Positions 30,327-39,125 of a stretch of DNA of 64,000 nt are shown here, piece by piece. The position numbers and the translations under genes were made by a program. The notes beneath the pieces are model-generated. The model had not been told where the DNA came from. It did not search any database and worked only from the letters and a program-made list of their open reading frames with translations. Position 1 is the stretch's first letter; each line of letters opens with the position of its first letter. The stretch covers positions 1 to 64,000 of the forward strand of contig NZ_JAFCJM010000012.1 in NCBI RefSeq assembly GCF_018130955.1, read 5' to 3'. The DNA is from Bradyrhizobium liaoningense (GTDB lineage: Bacteria; Pseudomonadota; Alphaproteobacteria; Rhizobiales; Xanthobacteraceae).

Positions 30327-31703
30327 ATGGATTGGACCCCTACAATCGCGGAGCTCTCGGGCCCCCGCTATCAGCGCATCGTCGATGCCATGGAGGCCGA
30401 CATCGCCGCAGGGAGGCTGGTGCGCGGCCAGCAATTGCCGACGCAGCGCGCGCTCGCCAAGGCGCTCGGGATCGATCTCACCACGGTGACGCGCGCCTAC
30501 AGCGAGGCGCGGCGCCGCGGGATTCTGGAGGCTCGGGTCGGCCAGGGCTCGTTCGTTTCGGAGACATCAGCGCGGCGCGCCGTCGACCTGCCGCATCCGG
30601 TCGCAATCGACCTGTCGATGAACGTACCGCCGCATCCGCTTGAAGCCCAGCTCGACGAGCGCATCCTCACAGGGATGGAAGCCCTGCGCCAGCAATCCGG
30701 ACTGACGGCATTTTTGAACTATCAGCCGCCCGGCGGCAGCGCGCGCGAGCTGGAGATCGCCGCCAAATGGATGCGCGGCCGCGTTCCGCATGTTCGCCCC
30801 GACCGTCTCGTGATCTTTCCGGGCACGCAGGCGATCCTGTTCAATCTCCTCGCCTATGTCGCGCAGCCCGGTGACGTCGTGCTGACGGAGACGCTCACAT
30901 TCCCCGGCATCAAGGCCGTCGCCACGAGGCTCGGCGTCAGGCTAATCGGCGTCGCCATGGATGAGGGCGGTATTTTGCCGGACGCGCTGGCAAAGGCCTG
31001 CCGCGAGCACAGGCCGAAGGCCGTCTATCTCATTCCGACGCTGCACAATCCGACCACCGCGACGCTCTCAGCCGAGCGGCGCGGCGCCATCGCAAAGATC
31101 GTGCGCGACGCCGACACCACCCTGATCGAAGACGACGCCTATGGCTTGCTCGATCGCGCGGCCTCGCCGATCGCGAACCTCATTCCGGAGCGGACATATC
31201 TGGCGACCACGCTGTCGAAATGCATCGCGCCGGCGCTGCGCGTCGCCTATCTCGTGACGCCCGACGGCGCCGCGCAACAGCAGATGCGGACCTATCTCCA
31301 GGCGACGGTGCAGATGCCCGCGCCGCTGATGGTCGCGCTGGTGACGCATTGGCTCGAGACCGGCATTGCCGATCGCATCATCACTGCGATTCGCAACGAA
31401 GCGGTCGGGCGGCAGCAACTCGCGCAACGCATCCTGAAAGAATTTCAGTTCCTGGCAAAGCCTGCCGCGCACCATCTGTGGCTGCGTCTGCCGGAGAGCT
31501 GGGGCAGGCAGGAGCTCTCCGCGCATCTCTTGCAAAACGGCCTTGCCGTCATCGCGAGCGATGCGTTCGTCGTCGATGGAAAATCGCCCCACGCCGCGCG
31601 TCTGTCACTCGGCGCCGCCCGCAATCGCGCCGAGCTCACGCAGGCGCTTCAGATTCTGGTCGGCGCGCTGCAAAGGCCTGCCGACACCAGGCAGATCGTC
31701 TAG
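30327..31703 (+). CDS. MocR-type transcription regulator (GntR-aminotransferase fusion)
   Basis: 458-aa protein with an N-terminal GntR winged helix (residues 10-78; QLPTQRALAKALGIDLTTVT) joined to a fold-type I aminotransferase domain. PLP-site residues are visible: Asp in TLIEDDAYGLLDR (about 270), Tyr272, and the Schiff-base Lys298 in TLSKCIAPALRVAYL. Such proteins use PLP or an amino compound as effector. It is divergent from the DUF983 gene with a direct repeat between them, which suggests autoregulation and control of that gene. Ligand unknown. Confidence 0.92.
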   Translation: MDWTPTIAELSGPRYQRIVDAMEADIAAGRLVRGQQLPTQRALAKALGIDLTTVTRAYSEARRRGILEARVGQGSFVSETSARRAVDLPHPVAIDLSMNVPPHPLEAQLDERILTGMEALRQQSGLTAFLNYQPPGGSARELEIAAKWMRGRVPHVRPDRLVIFPGTQAILFNLLAYVAQPGDVVLTETLTFPGIKAVATRLGVRLIGVAMDEGGILPDALAKACREHRPKAVYLIPTLHNPTTATLSAERRGAIAKIVRDADTTLIEDDAYGLLDRAASPIANLIPERTYLATTLSKCIAPALRVAYLVTPDGAAQQQMRTYLQATVQMPAPLMVALVTHWLETGIADRIITAIRNEAVGRQQLAQRILKEFQFLAKPAAHHLWLRLPESWGRQELSAHLLQNGLAVIASDAFVVDGKSPHAARLSLGAARNRAELTQALQILVGALQRPADTRQIV

Positions 31704-31943
31704 AGCGAGATGAGATTAGGTTGTACTGGTGCGGCATCGGGAATTCACCTATCCCCGCTGGGGAGGGGTGAACTGCGCCCGTGGACAAACCGGTTCAACC
31801 AAACGCCATCATGCTCTAGGCACAGATCACGCTCTCATGCGACGGGCCATTGACCTCCATTGCCGCGCCTGTGCTATGCCGTCCGCGGCGATCGGGATTT
31901 CGGGATCGCACGGTGCCACGCCGAGAAATACAAGGAAGAATTG

Positions 31944-32687
31944 GTGGAAATACTCACCTACGCGCTGCTGCTTTTTGGCGCGCTGGCCGGCGGCTTCGTT
32001 TCGGGCCTCGCCGGGTTCGGCACGGCGCTGATGGCGCTCGGCATCTGGCTCTATGTCCTGCCGCCCTCGCTCGCGGTGCCGCTGGTCCTGATCTGCTCGG
32101 TGATCGCGCAGACCTCGACGCTGCCCACAATGTGGAAGAGTTTTGATCTCACGCTGGTGTGGCCGTTCCTGATCGGCGGCCTCCTCGGCGTGCCGCTCGG
32201 CACCATGATGATCGCTTCGGCGGATCCAAAAGTGTTCAAGCTCAGCGTGGGCGTCCTGATCCTGATCTTCTCGACCGCGCTCTATCTCAACAAGCGGCCG
32301 CTCGCCGTCACCTTCGGCGGCAAGTTCGCCGATGGCGCAATCGGATTCGCCGGCGGCATTTTGGGCGGCTTGGCCGGCCTGTCGGGCCCGCTGCCGATCC
32401 TGTGGGCCAACATCCGCGGCTGGAACAAGCATGAACGGCGCGGTATCTTCCAGCTCTTCAATTTCACGGTGCTCGCGGCCGCACTGGCGTTGCAGACGGC
32501 CTCGGGCCTGGTCGAGAGCAAGGTGATCTGGCTGGCGCTGGTCGCCTTCCCGGGAACGCTGGTCGGCGCCTGGGCGGGCGCGCGTGTCTATCACGCACTC
32601 AGCGACAAGCATTTTGGCGACGTCGTGCTCGGCCTGTTGTTCCTGTCCGGCTGCGGCCTCGTCTGGAACAGTTTTGGCGCGAACTAG
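31944..32687 (+). CDS. TauE/SafE family sulfite/sulfonate exporter-like protein
   Basis: Inner-membrane protein of about eight segments, probably an anion exporter. The open frame begins upstream (31860) but there is no ATG with a ribosome site. AAGGAAG lies five bases before a GTG at 31944 (247 aa, VEILTYALLLFGALAGGFVS). A TTG at 31941 is the alternative. Family features include the glycine-rich GGFVSGLAGFGTALMALG and its second-half counterpart GFAGGILGGLAGLSGPLP. The real substrate cannot be told from sequence. Confidence 0.85.
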   Translation: MEILTYALLLFGALAGGFVSGLAGFGTALMALGIWLYVLPPSLAVPLVLICSVIAQTSTLPTMWKSFDLTLVWPFLIGGLLGVPLGTMMIASADPKVFKLSVGVLILIFSTALYLNKRPLAVTFGGKFADGAIGFAGGILGGLAGLSGPLPILWANIRGWNKHERRGIFQLFNFTVLAAALALQTASGLVESKVIWLALVAFPGTLVGAWAGARVYHALSDKHFGDVVLGLLFLSGCGLVWNSFGAN

Positions 32688-32874
32688 TCTAGCGAACCCA
32701 TAAATCTGCCGGGCGGACAGCTCGTGCGAGTCCGCAATTCTCCGATAGCGACCAAATTCCGCAGTTCAGCGAAGCGACGCGATGGGTCATTTCCGACGGA
32801 TCTGATGTCTGCTCCGGCCCGAAAGCGATCGAAGCGCAGCATCGCCGCGATGTGGCGCGAGGGACCAGAGGCGA
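32688..32874. other. Gap with possible relic repeat
   Basis: No gene. A short open stretch reading MSAPARKRSKRS on the plus strand resembles the MSASGPKR-type junk translations found often in Bradyrhizobium intergenic DNA. I take it as a relic repeat, from memory only. Confidence 0.3.
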
Positions 32875-34968
32875 TTATTCCGGCTCCATACCAGAAGTCG
32901 CGAGCCTGTCGCGTGGCAATGTAATGATGACCTCGGTAAATTCACCGAGCTTGGTTTCGACATCGATTCTTGCGCCATGCTGCTTCACGATGATGTCGTG
33001 GGTCATCGAGAGGCCGAGCCCTGTCCCTTCCCCGGTTGGCTTGGTCGTGAAAAAGGGATTGAACATCTTCTCTCTGACTTCGGGCGGGATACCGGTCCCG
33101 TTGTCTCGAATTCTGATTTCGACCGTCTTGCCGAGGTTTCTGGTGGCGGCGCTTACGACAGGCTCAAAGGCCTCGTCGCCTGCTTCTATCTTGCGCTTGT
33201 TCGCGGCGTAGAAGCCGTTGGAAACCAGGTTCAGGAGCGCCCGGATCATCTCCTGCGGATAGAGGTTGAGCGCGCCCGCATTGGGGTCGAGCTCGTGCTT
33301 CAGGGTGATGCTGAAGTCGGCCTTCTCCGCCCGGGCACCATGATACGCGAGATTGAGACTCTCCTGGACCAGCGCATTGATGTCGGCGGACCGACGTTCG
33401 CCCGAACTCTCGCGCGAATGCAACAGCATGCTCTTGACGATAGAGTCAGCGCGCTTCCCGTGCTGCGCGACTTTTTCGAGATTCTCCTTCAACAGGCGCG
33501 TCAACTCGTCCACTTCCTCGCGGCCTTCGGGGGAGAGCCTCTCCTTGATCAGCACGTTATTGAGTTCGTCGGTCAGCTCTGATGAAAGAGCGGAGAAATT
33601 ATTGACGAAATTGAGCGGGTTCTTGATCTCGTGCGCGATACCGGCGGTGAGTTGGCCAAGGGAAGCAAGTTTCTGCGTCTGGACGAGGCGGTCCTGTGTG
33701 GTGCGCAAATCTTCCAGCGAGGCAGTCAATTCGCGCGTACGGGCCTCCACGCTTTCAAAGAGCCGGGCATTCTGGATCGCCAGGACCGATTGCCCCGCGA
33801 AGGTCTGCAGCAGTTCAATGATGCTCTTGGGAAACTCTCCTGGCTGCTTGCGGCGGACGACGAGCGCACCAACGATACGGTCGACACTGAGAAGCGGCAC
33901 GACAAGCAGCGCGCGGAAGCCGGCACGGACGATAATATCTACTGCGGCCGATGGATCGTCCTGAAGGTTCGGAATTTGGATTGGCGCGCGCCGTTTCACG
34001 GCATCACTAATCGCCAGCGGTCTACGGAGACCGAGATGACTACGCTTGAGTTGGGCAACCACCGCATCATCCAGTCCATAGGTCGCCCGCAGCCGAAATT
34101 CCTGTTTCGCGTCGTCGAACACATAAATGGCACCGGCTTCCGTGCTGGAGAGCTGGGCCGCCTTGACTGCGATCGTGGTCAGGACGGTTTCAAGGTCGAC
34201 CGTCGAATTCACCGCCTGAGTCACCTCGCCGAGCGCGCGCAATTCCTCGACCGATCGCGCGAGCTCGCGCGTGCGCGTCTGGACTTCGTCAAACAAGCGC
34301 ACGTTCTCGATCGCGATCGCCGCCTGATCGGCGAAGGTCTTGAGCAGCGCAATCTGTCCCTCAGGGAACTTGCCTGCCTCGGCCCGCTGGATAACGATTA
34401 TCCCGATCGGAATGGCGTTACGCAGCACGGGGGCGGCAACCATGCTGCGCCACCCGCCCAGCACCGCCACCTTCTGTTGATATTCCGGGTCGCTGAGCGT
34501 GTCCGCGATCTCAACCACGGCGGCGCTCATGATTGCCCGGCCCGCCGCATGCATGCGGCTTGGTCTCATTGGGTAGAGGCGCCGCAACATTTCGAGAAGT
34601 TCACCAGGCAGGTTGTGGTGGGCGACCAGATGCAGGAGCTCACCATCGAATCGGTAGAGCACGCAATGGTTCGCGCCGCACAGGCGAGGTGCAAACTTCA
34701 CGATCGTGTCAAAGACCGGTTGAAGGTTGGTTGGCGAATTTGAGATCACGCGCAGCACCTCGGAAGTGGCGCGATATTGCTCCAGCGCCTCGTCGCGCTC
34801 GCGCACCAGCCGCTCAAGTTGCGCTTCAAGATTGGCTGTGGATGCGCCTATGTTTGACGCCCTGCGAGCCCTGGACTCAGGTGTGCGCCGCCTCTTCGTA
34901 CGCTGTTGGCTCGGATCGTGTGGCGTCATGACGCTGTGTTCTCCGGCGTTTGACGGCGAGCTCATCAT
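32875..34968 (-). CDS. Cytoplasmic GAF-GAF sensor histidine kinase
   Basis: 697-aa two-component kinase without membrane segments. Order: basic N-terminus, short coiled coil (about 45-70), GAF domain 1 (about 85-230), GAF domain 2 (about 250-410), coiled coil, HisKA dimerisation box with GIAHEIKNPLNFVNNF, then ATPase domain with N box ALLNLVSNGFYAANKR, G1 IRDNGTGIPP, F box FNPFFTTK and G2 GTGLGLSMTHDI. The family fits kinases of the HisKA_4-like type. The input signal is unknown and no response-regulator gene is adjacent. Met14 (34929), behind a GGAGA, is an alternative start. Confidence 0.93.
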   Translation of the reverse strand: MMSSPSNAGEHSVMTPHDPSQQRTKRRRTPESRARRASNIGASTANLEAQLERLVRERDEALEQYRATSEVLRVISNSPTNLQPVFDTIVKFAPRLCGANHCVLYRFDGELLHLVAHHNLPGELLEMLRRLYPMRPSRMHAAGRAIMSAAVVEIADTLSDPEYQQKVAVLGGWRSMVAAPVLRNAIPIGIIVIQRAEAGKFPEGQIALLKTFADQAAIAIENVRLFDEVQTRTRELARSVEELRALGEVTQAVNSTVDLETVLTTIAVKAAQLSSTEAGAIYVFDDAKQEFRLRATYGLDDAVVAQLKRSHLGLRRPLAISDAVKRRAPIQIPNLQDDPSAAVDIIVRAGFRALLVVPLLSVDRIVGALVVRRKQPGEFPKSIIELLQTFAGQSVLAIQNARLFESVEARTRELTASLEDLRTTQDRLVQTQKLASLGQLTAGIAHEIKNPLNFVNNFSALSSELTDELNNVLIKERLSPEGREEVDELTRLLKENLEKVAQHGKRADSIVKSMLLHSRESSGERRSADINALVQESLNLAYHGARAEKADFSITLKHELDPNAGALNLYPQEMIRALLNLVSNGFYAANKRKIEAGDEAFEPVVSAATRNLGKTVEIRIRDNGTGIPPEVREKMFNPFFTTKPTGEGTGLGLSMTHDIIVKQHGARIDVETKLGEFTEVIITLPRDRLATSGMEPE

Positions 34969-35201
34969 ATGCAGATTTTAGTCTTCACGCCACGGCGGAG
35001 GTGAACAATGCGGGCCTCGGCGGAGGGGGGCGATCCCGCAGGTCCGGACCCCCGCACCATTCAAAAAATGGGAGAAGGCGGCGGTGCCTTTACAGTCTCC
35101 ACTGCGACGGGTGGCGGCCTATCAACTTCCGCTTTGCTCCGTTGGCGACTGAAATCGTGTGGCGGCGCAATATGTCGCGACGGGCCAGAAGCGGACGTCG
35201 C
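34969..35201. other. Gap with possible relic repeat
   Basis: No gene. On the plus strand a stretch translates as NFRFAPLATEIVWRRNMSRR (about 35119-35178), a phrase I recognise from many spurious Bradyrhizobium ORFs. It is likely a dispersed noncoding repeat. Confidence 0.3.
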
Positions 35202-35993
35202 TCAAGGGTAATAGGATCGCGGTCCGGCGCGGACCAAATGCCGCTCCAACGCGCGGTCGTGCGTCGAGGGTACCCGGAGAGGTTTAGTGAGCGCGGCGGG
35301 AATTTCGATCTCGCAACGATCGGGGCCGTCGTGATAGACGAGTGCTCCTCGCGAAATCCGCAACACGACATTCGAGTCGGGCCGTGGTTTATCGGACCAT
35401 CGGTCCAGAGCCGCAATGCTGTCCGGCATCGCAATCCCTTGGAGCGCTTTGATCCCGTTAATGAGCCAAATGGCTTGCCGCGTCTTGTATTGTATGGAAC
35501 CGGCAAGGACTTCGTCCAAGAAGTGACTTATGTCTGGCAGTGCTTGGAGTCGATCGATCATTCGCTGAAGTTCGAGCGTACGATTTCGAACGCTGCGGCG
35601 AACATTCGGGGGCCACGGAGAAAAGAGCAGATGTCCCGGCAGCCTGTAGCGCAGGTTCCCGGAGTTTGTTCGTTGCCATGGCCACGGGCAACCCTCGCCG
35701 ACGTTAGGTGATCGAAGGAGCAGCACGCCTTTTGTTCGGCGGATCACGGGCCAGAAGTTTTTCGCCGGCGAGCGACGAATTGCTTCGTGAAGCTCGGCTA
35801 TCGCAAGAGTAACTGGAGCTGCCTGGGCCAACTCCTCGATAGCCACCACTACGTGCTGAATATTCTCGCGAGCGTAGTCTTCCGCCAGCCGGCGGTTCAA
35901 TCCGCGGAGATGGTCGCGATAGGCCCACATTTGCGCATCGTATGCGTCGGTCGCGTGCTGAGGCATTGACCATCCATCTTTTGCATCACGCAA
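35202..35993 (-). CDS. Hypothetical protein, 263 aa
   Basis: I do not recognise this protein. It has no signal peptide or membrane segment. A helical N-terminal half (YRDHLRGLNRRLAEDYAREN) precedes a middle rich in Arg/Trp/Pro and a C-terminal part with strand-like segments (SNVVLRISRGALVYHDG, CEIEIPAALTKPLRVPST). Met10 (35966) is an alternative start. Neither start has a strong ribosome site. Codon use is less GC-rich than in the core genes. It stands alone between relic-repeat-like gaps, consistent with acquired DNA. Confidence 0.6.
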   Translation of the reverse strand: MRDAKDGWSMPQHATDAYDAQMWAYRDHLRGLNRRLAEDYARENIQHVVVAIEELAQAAPVTLAIAELHEAIRRSPAKNFWPVIRRTKGVLLLRSPNVGEGCPWPWQRTNSGNLRYRLPGHLLFSPWPPNVRRSVRNRTLELQRMIDRLQALPDISHFLDEVLAGSIQYKTRQAIWLINGIKALQGIAMPDSIAALDRWSDKPRPDSNVVLRISRGALVYHDGPDRCEIEIPAALTKPLRVPSTHDRALERHLVRAGPRSYYP

Positions 35994-36282
35994 AGCACCA
36001 AATCGCCCGGTTTCCCCCAGCCGCCCCCTGGGGTTCCGGATCCTATTGTCATTTTGTTAACAGGAGCTAGACGGCAACTGGGCCGCAGCGATGTCGGCGG
36101 CAGGTCTGCTTGGGGTCATTCATGACCAGGGCGAGCCGTTAGCAAGTCCGGCCAAGTCCGCCATGCCGCCGAGAGCGGAATTGAATTCAGAACATTGTCG
36201 GCGTATCGCGACTCGCTATAGCAGCGCGCTGCCAACTATCTGGCATTCGCCAAACTCGCATCATCCGAATCTGGCTGCGTGC
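35994..36282. other. Intergenic gap, no gene
   Basis: 289 bp with no convincing gene. A plus-strand open stretch from 36091 (MSAAGLLGVIHDQGEP) resembles the same class of spurious relic translations as at 32.8 kb. CATTTTGTTAACAGG near 36051 is AT-rich and could be promoter DNA for the minus-strand hypothetical gene. Confidence 0.3.
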
Positions 36283-37581
36283 TCATGAGGCCGCGCCCTG
36301 GCGCTGTGGCCGTCTCGCCAGCGTCATCCCGCCGGCGACGCCGACGCCGAGCACGTAGAGCCAGCCCTCGCTGAAGTCGAACAGATGCGAGTTGAACAGC
36401 GAGGACAAGACGTTCTGCACCACGACCAATAGGCCCACCCAATTCGCCAGCCCCTCGCCGCGAAACATCAGGAGATGCGCAAGCCACATCGCGTAGAGGA
36501 TGACGACACCGAGCGCGCCCCACTGCACGGCGACGTTGAGGGGCTGGTTGTGGGGATCGCCGACGATTTGCGCGCGCAGTCCGCTCTCGCCGGCGGCGGC
36601 GCGCTCGAACAGGCCGCGGGTGGAGCCCGTGCCATGGCCAATGAGCGGTGCATCAGCAATGAAGCGCAGCGACTTCCGCCAGAATTCCAGCCGCGCGCCC
36701 ATGCCGCTGACCTCGTTCTGGACCATGCTGAGCTCGTAGTCGCCGGTGAACTTGCCGACCGTGTTGCGCAAAGACGGTGAAACGTTCCACGCGACCGCCA
36801 CGAGCGCGGCCATCGCGGCAACGGCGAGCAGCGCCGTCCGCCACCTCAGATGCAGCAGGGCGAACACCGCGAGCAGGATGGGCAGCGTCACCAGCGTGGT
36901 GCGCGAGACCACGACGAAGGTCATGTTGGCGAGGAAGCCGAGCGTCAATAGCGCCAGCAGCGCGGCAAGGCGAATCCTGCCGGCGCGAAACAGCGCCGCG
37001 ATCGGCAGGGCGAGCGCGATGGCGCAGAGCGCAAACTCCTGGCTCTGGTCGATATAGTTGCGCACCGCGATCCCGCTCTCGACCTTGTACGGCCCGCGCG
37101 AGAGGTAGAGCTTCAGCGACAGGCTGGGCTCGAGCGCGACGGCAAAGGACACCACCATCAAGAGCGTGCACGAGGCCAGGAATGCCACGAAGATCCAGAC
37201 GCCTCGCGGCGAGCGCTCGAAGTGGTAGAAGAGAAGCGGCAGCAGCAACAGCTTTGCCGCCGGCCCGACGCCGTGCAGGCGCGCGGGCCAGGCCGCCTCC
37301 GACCAGAGCGTGCCGATCAGGGCCAGCACGAACAGCGCGACCGGCAGCAGCGAGATCGGGCGCGAGAGCGATTGCGGCAGCGCGCGCAGGTCGGTGAACA
37401 GCAGCGCAACGACGAACATCCCGATTGCGATCGTCGTGCCGGTGGTCGACCACGGCAGCAGGATCGCGACCAGGGCCGCGCACAGATCGACATTGAAGAT
37501 GCGGGCAGCCGGGTCATGCCGCGCCGAAGCGATGACCGAGAGCCAGGACTTGCCTGGCGGCTTGCTCAAACTCTCAATCAT
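36283..37581 (-). CDS. O-antigen ligase-like membrane protein
   Basis: 432-aa polytopic protein (about ten segments) resembling the Wzy_C/O-antigen ligase family, which joins or polymerises sugar chains on the periplasmic side. I start it at the ATG at 37581 (MIESLSKPPGKSWLSVIASA). The frame stays open to 38658, but that upstream part is antisense to the MATE gene. Family marks: the large loop with WRKSLRFIADAPLIGHGTGS and the later DPHNQPLNVAVQWGALGV, whose His is typical of the active loop. It is 62 bp downstream of the MATE gene, probably one operon. Confidence 0.85.
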   Translation of the reverse strand: MIESLSKPPGKSWLSVIASARHDPAARIFNVDLCAALVAILLPWSTTGTTIAIGMFVVALLFTDLRALPQSLSRPISLLPVALFVLALIGTLWSEAAWPARLHGVGPAAKLLLLPLLFYHFERSPRGVWIFVAFLASCTLLMVVSFAVALEPSLSLKLYLSRGPYKVESGIAVRNYIDQSQEFALCAIALALPIAALFRAGRIRLAALLALLTLGFLANMTFVVVSRTTLVTLPILLAVFALLHLRWRTALLAVAAMAALVAVAWNVSPSLRNTVGKFTGDYELSMVQNEVSGMGARLEFWRKSLRFIADAPLIGHGTGSTRGLFERAAAGESGLRAQIVGDPHNQPLNVAVQWGALGVVILYAMWLAHLLMFRGEGLANWVGLLVVVQNVLSSLFNSHLFDFSEGWLYVLGVGVAGGMTLARRPQRQGAAS

Positions 37582-37643
37582 TCCGGCCCCACGACTCCGG
37601 CAACTTAGCCGGAGCCGCGGGTGAGGGACAAGCGGGCGGCCGC

Positions 37644-39125
37644 CTATTCCGCCGCCGTGGTGGCGACGGGTGCGCGCGGGGACGGCGCGACCGGCTCGGA
37701 CCCGGCCTGCTCCGACGTCACGGGCGCCGCCAAGCGTTTCCTGAACTCGCGGCGCAGCAGCCACAAGCTTAAGGCGGCCTGCAGCGTGGTCGCTGCGATC
37801 GACAGGTACCAGACGTACTCCATCCTGAAACCCGGCCACGTCGACAGCCAGATCGCCGGCAGCGAATAGGTAAACACGCGCGTCGCCGAACTGAGCAGCA
37901 CCGGCTTGGTATTGCCGAGGCCCTGGAACATGCTGGAGCAGGTGAAGATCAGACCCTGCGCCACCATGTTGAGCGAGATGATCCGCAAGAACAGGAAGGC
38001 GATAGCCATGGTCTCCTGGTCGTTCGAGAACCCGGCGAGCAGAAGCTCCGGCTTGAACTGCGCAAGGATCATGAAGCCGATCGACACCAAAGTGGTGATC
38101 AGCACCGCCTTGACGAAGGTTTCCTTGACGCGCGCACCCTTCGCAGCGCCGAAATTCTGACCGGCGATCGGCCCGGCTGCGAGCGCGATGCTGAGCGCCG
38201 GCATCTGGATCAGGCCGAGCACGCGCTGCCCGATCCCGAAGCCTGCCTGTGCTGCCGCCCCGAAATCGCGCAGGACGAAATAGACCACGCCCATGAAGAT
38301 GAACATCATCATGAATTCGCCGCCGGCGGGCAGACCGACATTGAGGATGCGCTTCAAGTGGCGCGGCTGCGGATGCCATTGCGCCGCATCGAAGGCGACA
38401 TAGCGCTCGACCCTGCGGAAATACGCGAACAGAATCAGGACGCCGAGCGCAACCGCGATCGAGCTCGCCAGCCCCGCGCCGGCGACGCCGAACGCGTGGC
38501 CGGTTCCCCAGCCGACGATCAGCACCGGCGCCAGCGCGATATTGATGGCGACCGCAAGCACCTGCACCATCATGACGGGACGCACGATGCCGGTGGCGCG
38601 CAGCGCCGACCCCATCACCTGGGTCGCGAACTGCAACGCGAGCGCCGGCATGAACCACAACAGATAGGTGGTCCCCTCCCCGATCGTGGCTTGATCGGCT
38701 GCGATCGACCGCATGTAGGGACGCGAGAGCGCAGCGCCTGCAGCCAGGGTCAGCAGGCCAAACAGCACCGACAGCGCGACCGACTGGTTGAAGATCAGAT
38801 TGGCGTCTGCCCGATCCTTGCGCCCCACGGCATGCGCGATCAGCGCGACCGTGCCGACGCCGAGCACCTGCATCAGCGCGTTGACGAGGAAGCCGGCATT
38901 GCCGGCCGCGGCCACGCCGGCCACCGCGGCATCGCCCAGTTCCGACACGAAGTACAGATCGACGAGCTGGCAGATCATGATCGTGACCATGCCGACCATG
39001 ATCGGCGGCGACATGGCCAGGATGTGTCTCACGATGGAGCCGTGTGTCAGGTCTTTCATATCATTCCATCCCTGGCGGCGTGGCTGTCCGGATTTTGCGT
39101 CCGTCAGCCACGCGCCCTTGCTCAT
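37644..39125 (-). CDS. MATE family efflux transporter
   Basis: Twelve-segment exporter of the MATE/NorM type, driven by H+ or Na+. The 493-aa frame starts with an ATG overlapping the ABC-gene stop (ATGA). A second candidate, Met23 at 39059 (MKDLTHGSIVRHILAMSPPI), looks more like a family N-terminus and has AGGGATGG upstream. Duplicated six-helix halves are visible (MVTIMICQLVDLYFVSELGD and the later GLIQMPALSIALAAGPIAGQ). The tail is Pro/Ala-rich. It lies in a run with an ABC exporter and an O-antigen-ligase-like gene. Confidence 0.92.
   Translation of the reverse strand: MSKGAWLTDAKSGQPRRQGWNDMKDLTHGSIVRHILAMSPPIMVGMVTIMICQLVDLYFVSELGDAAVAGVAAAGNAGFLVNALMQVLGVGTVALIAHAVGRKDRADANLIFNQSVALSVLFGLLTLAAGAALSRPYMRSIAADQATIGEGTTYLLWFMPALALQFATQVMGSALRATGIVRPVMMVQVLAVAINIALAPVLIVGWGTGHAFGVAGAGLASSIAVALGVLILFAYFRRVERYVAFDAAQWHPQPRHLKRILNVGLPAGGEFMMMFIFMGVVYFVLRDFGAAAQAGFGIGQRVLGLIQMPALSIALAAGPIAGQNFGAAKGARVKETFVKAVLITTLVSIGFMILAQFKPELLLAGFSNDQETMAIAFLFLRIISLNMVAQGLIFTCSSMFQGLGNTKPVLLSSATRVFTYSLPAIWLSTWPGFRMEYVWYLSIAATTLQAALSLWLLRREFRKRLAAPVTSEQAGSEPVAPSPRAPVATTAAE

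Noticed and set aside
37582..38658. 791-aa minus-strand frame whose first 359 codons would extend the O-antigen-ligase-like protein
   Set aside because: The extension is antisense-register shadow inside the MATE gene; only the part from the ATG at 37581 looks like a membrane enzyme.
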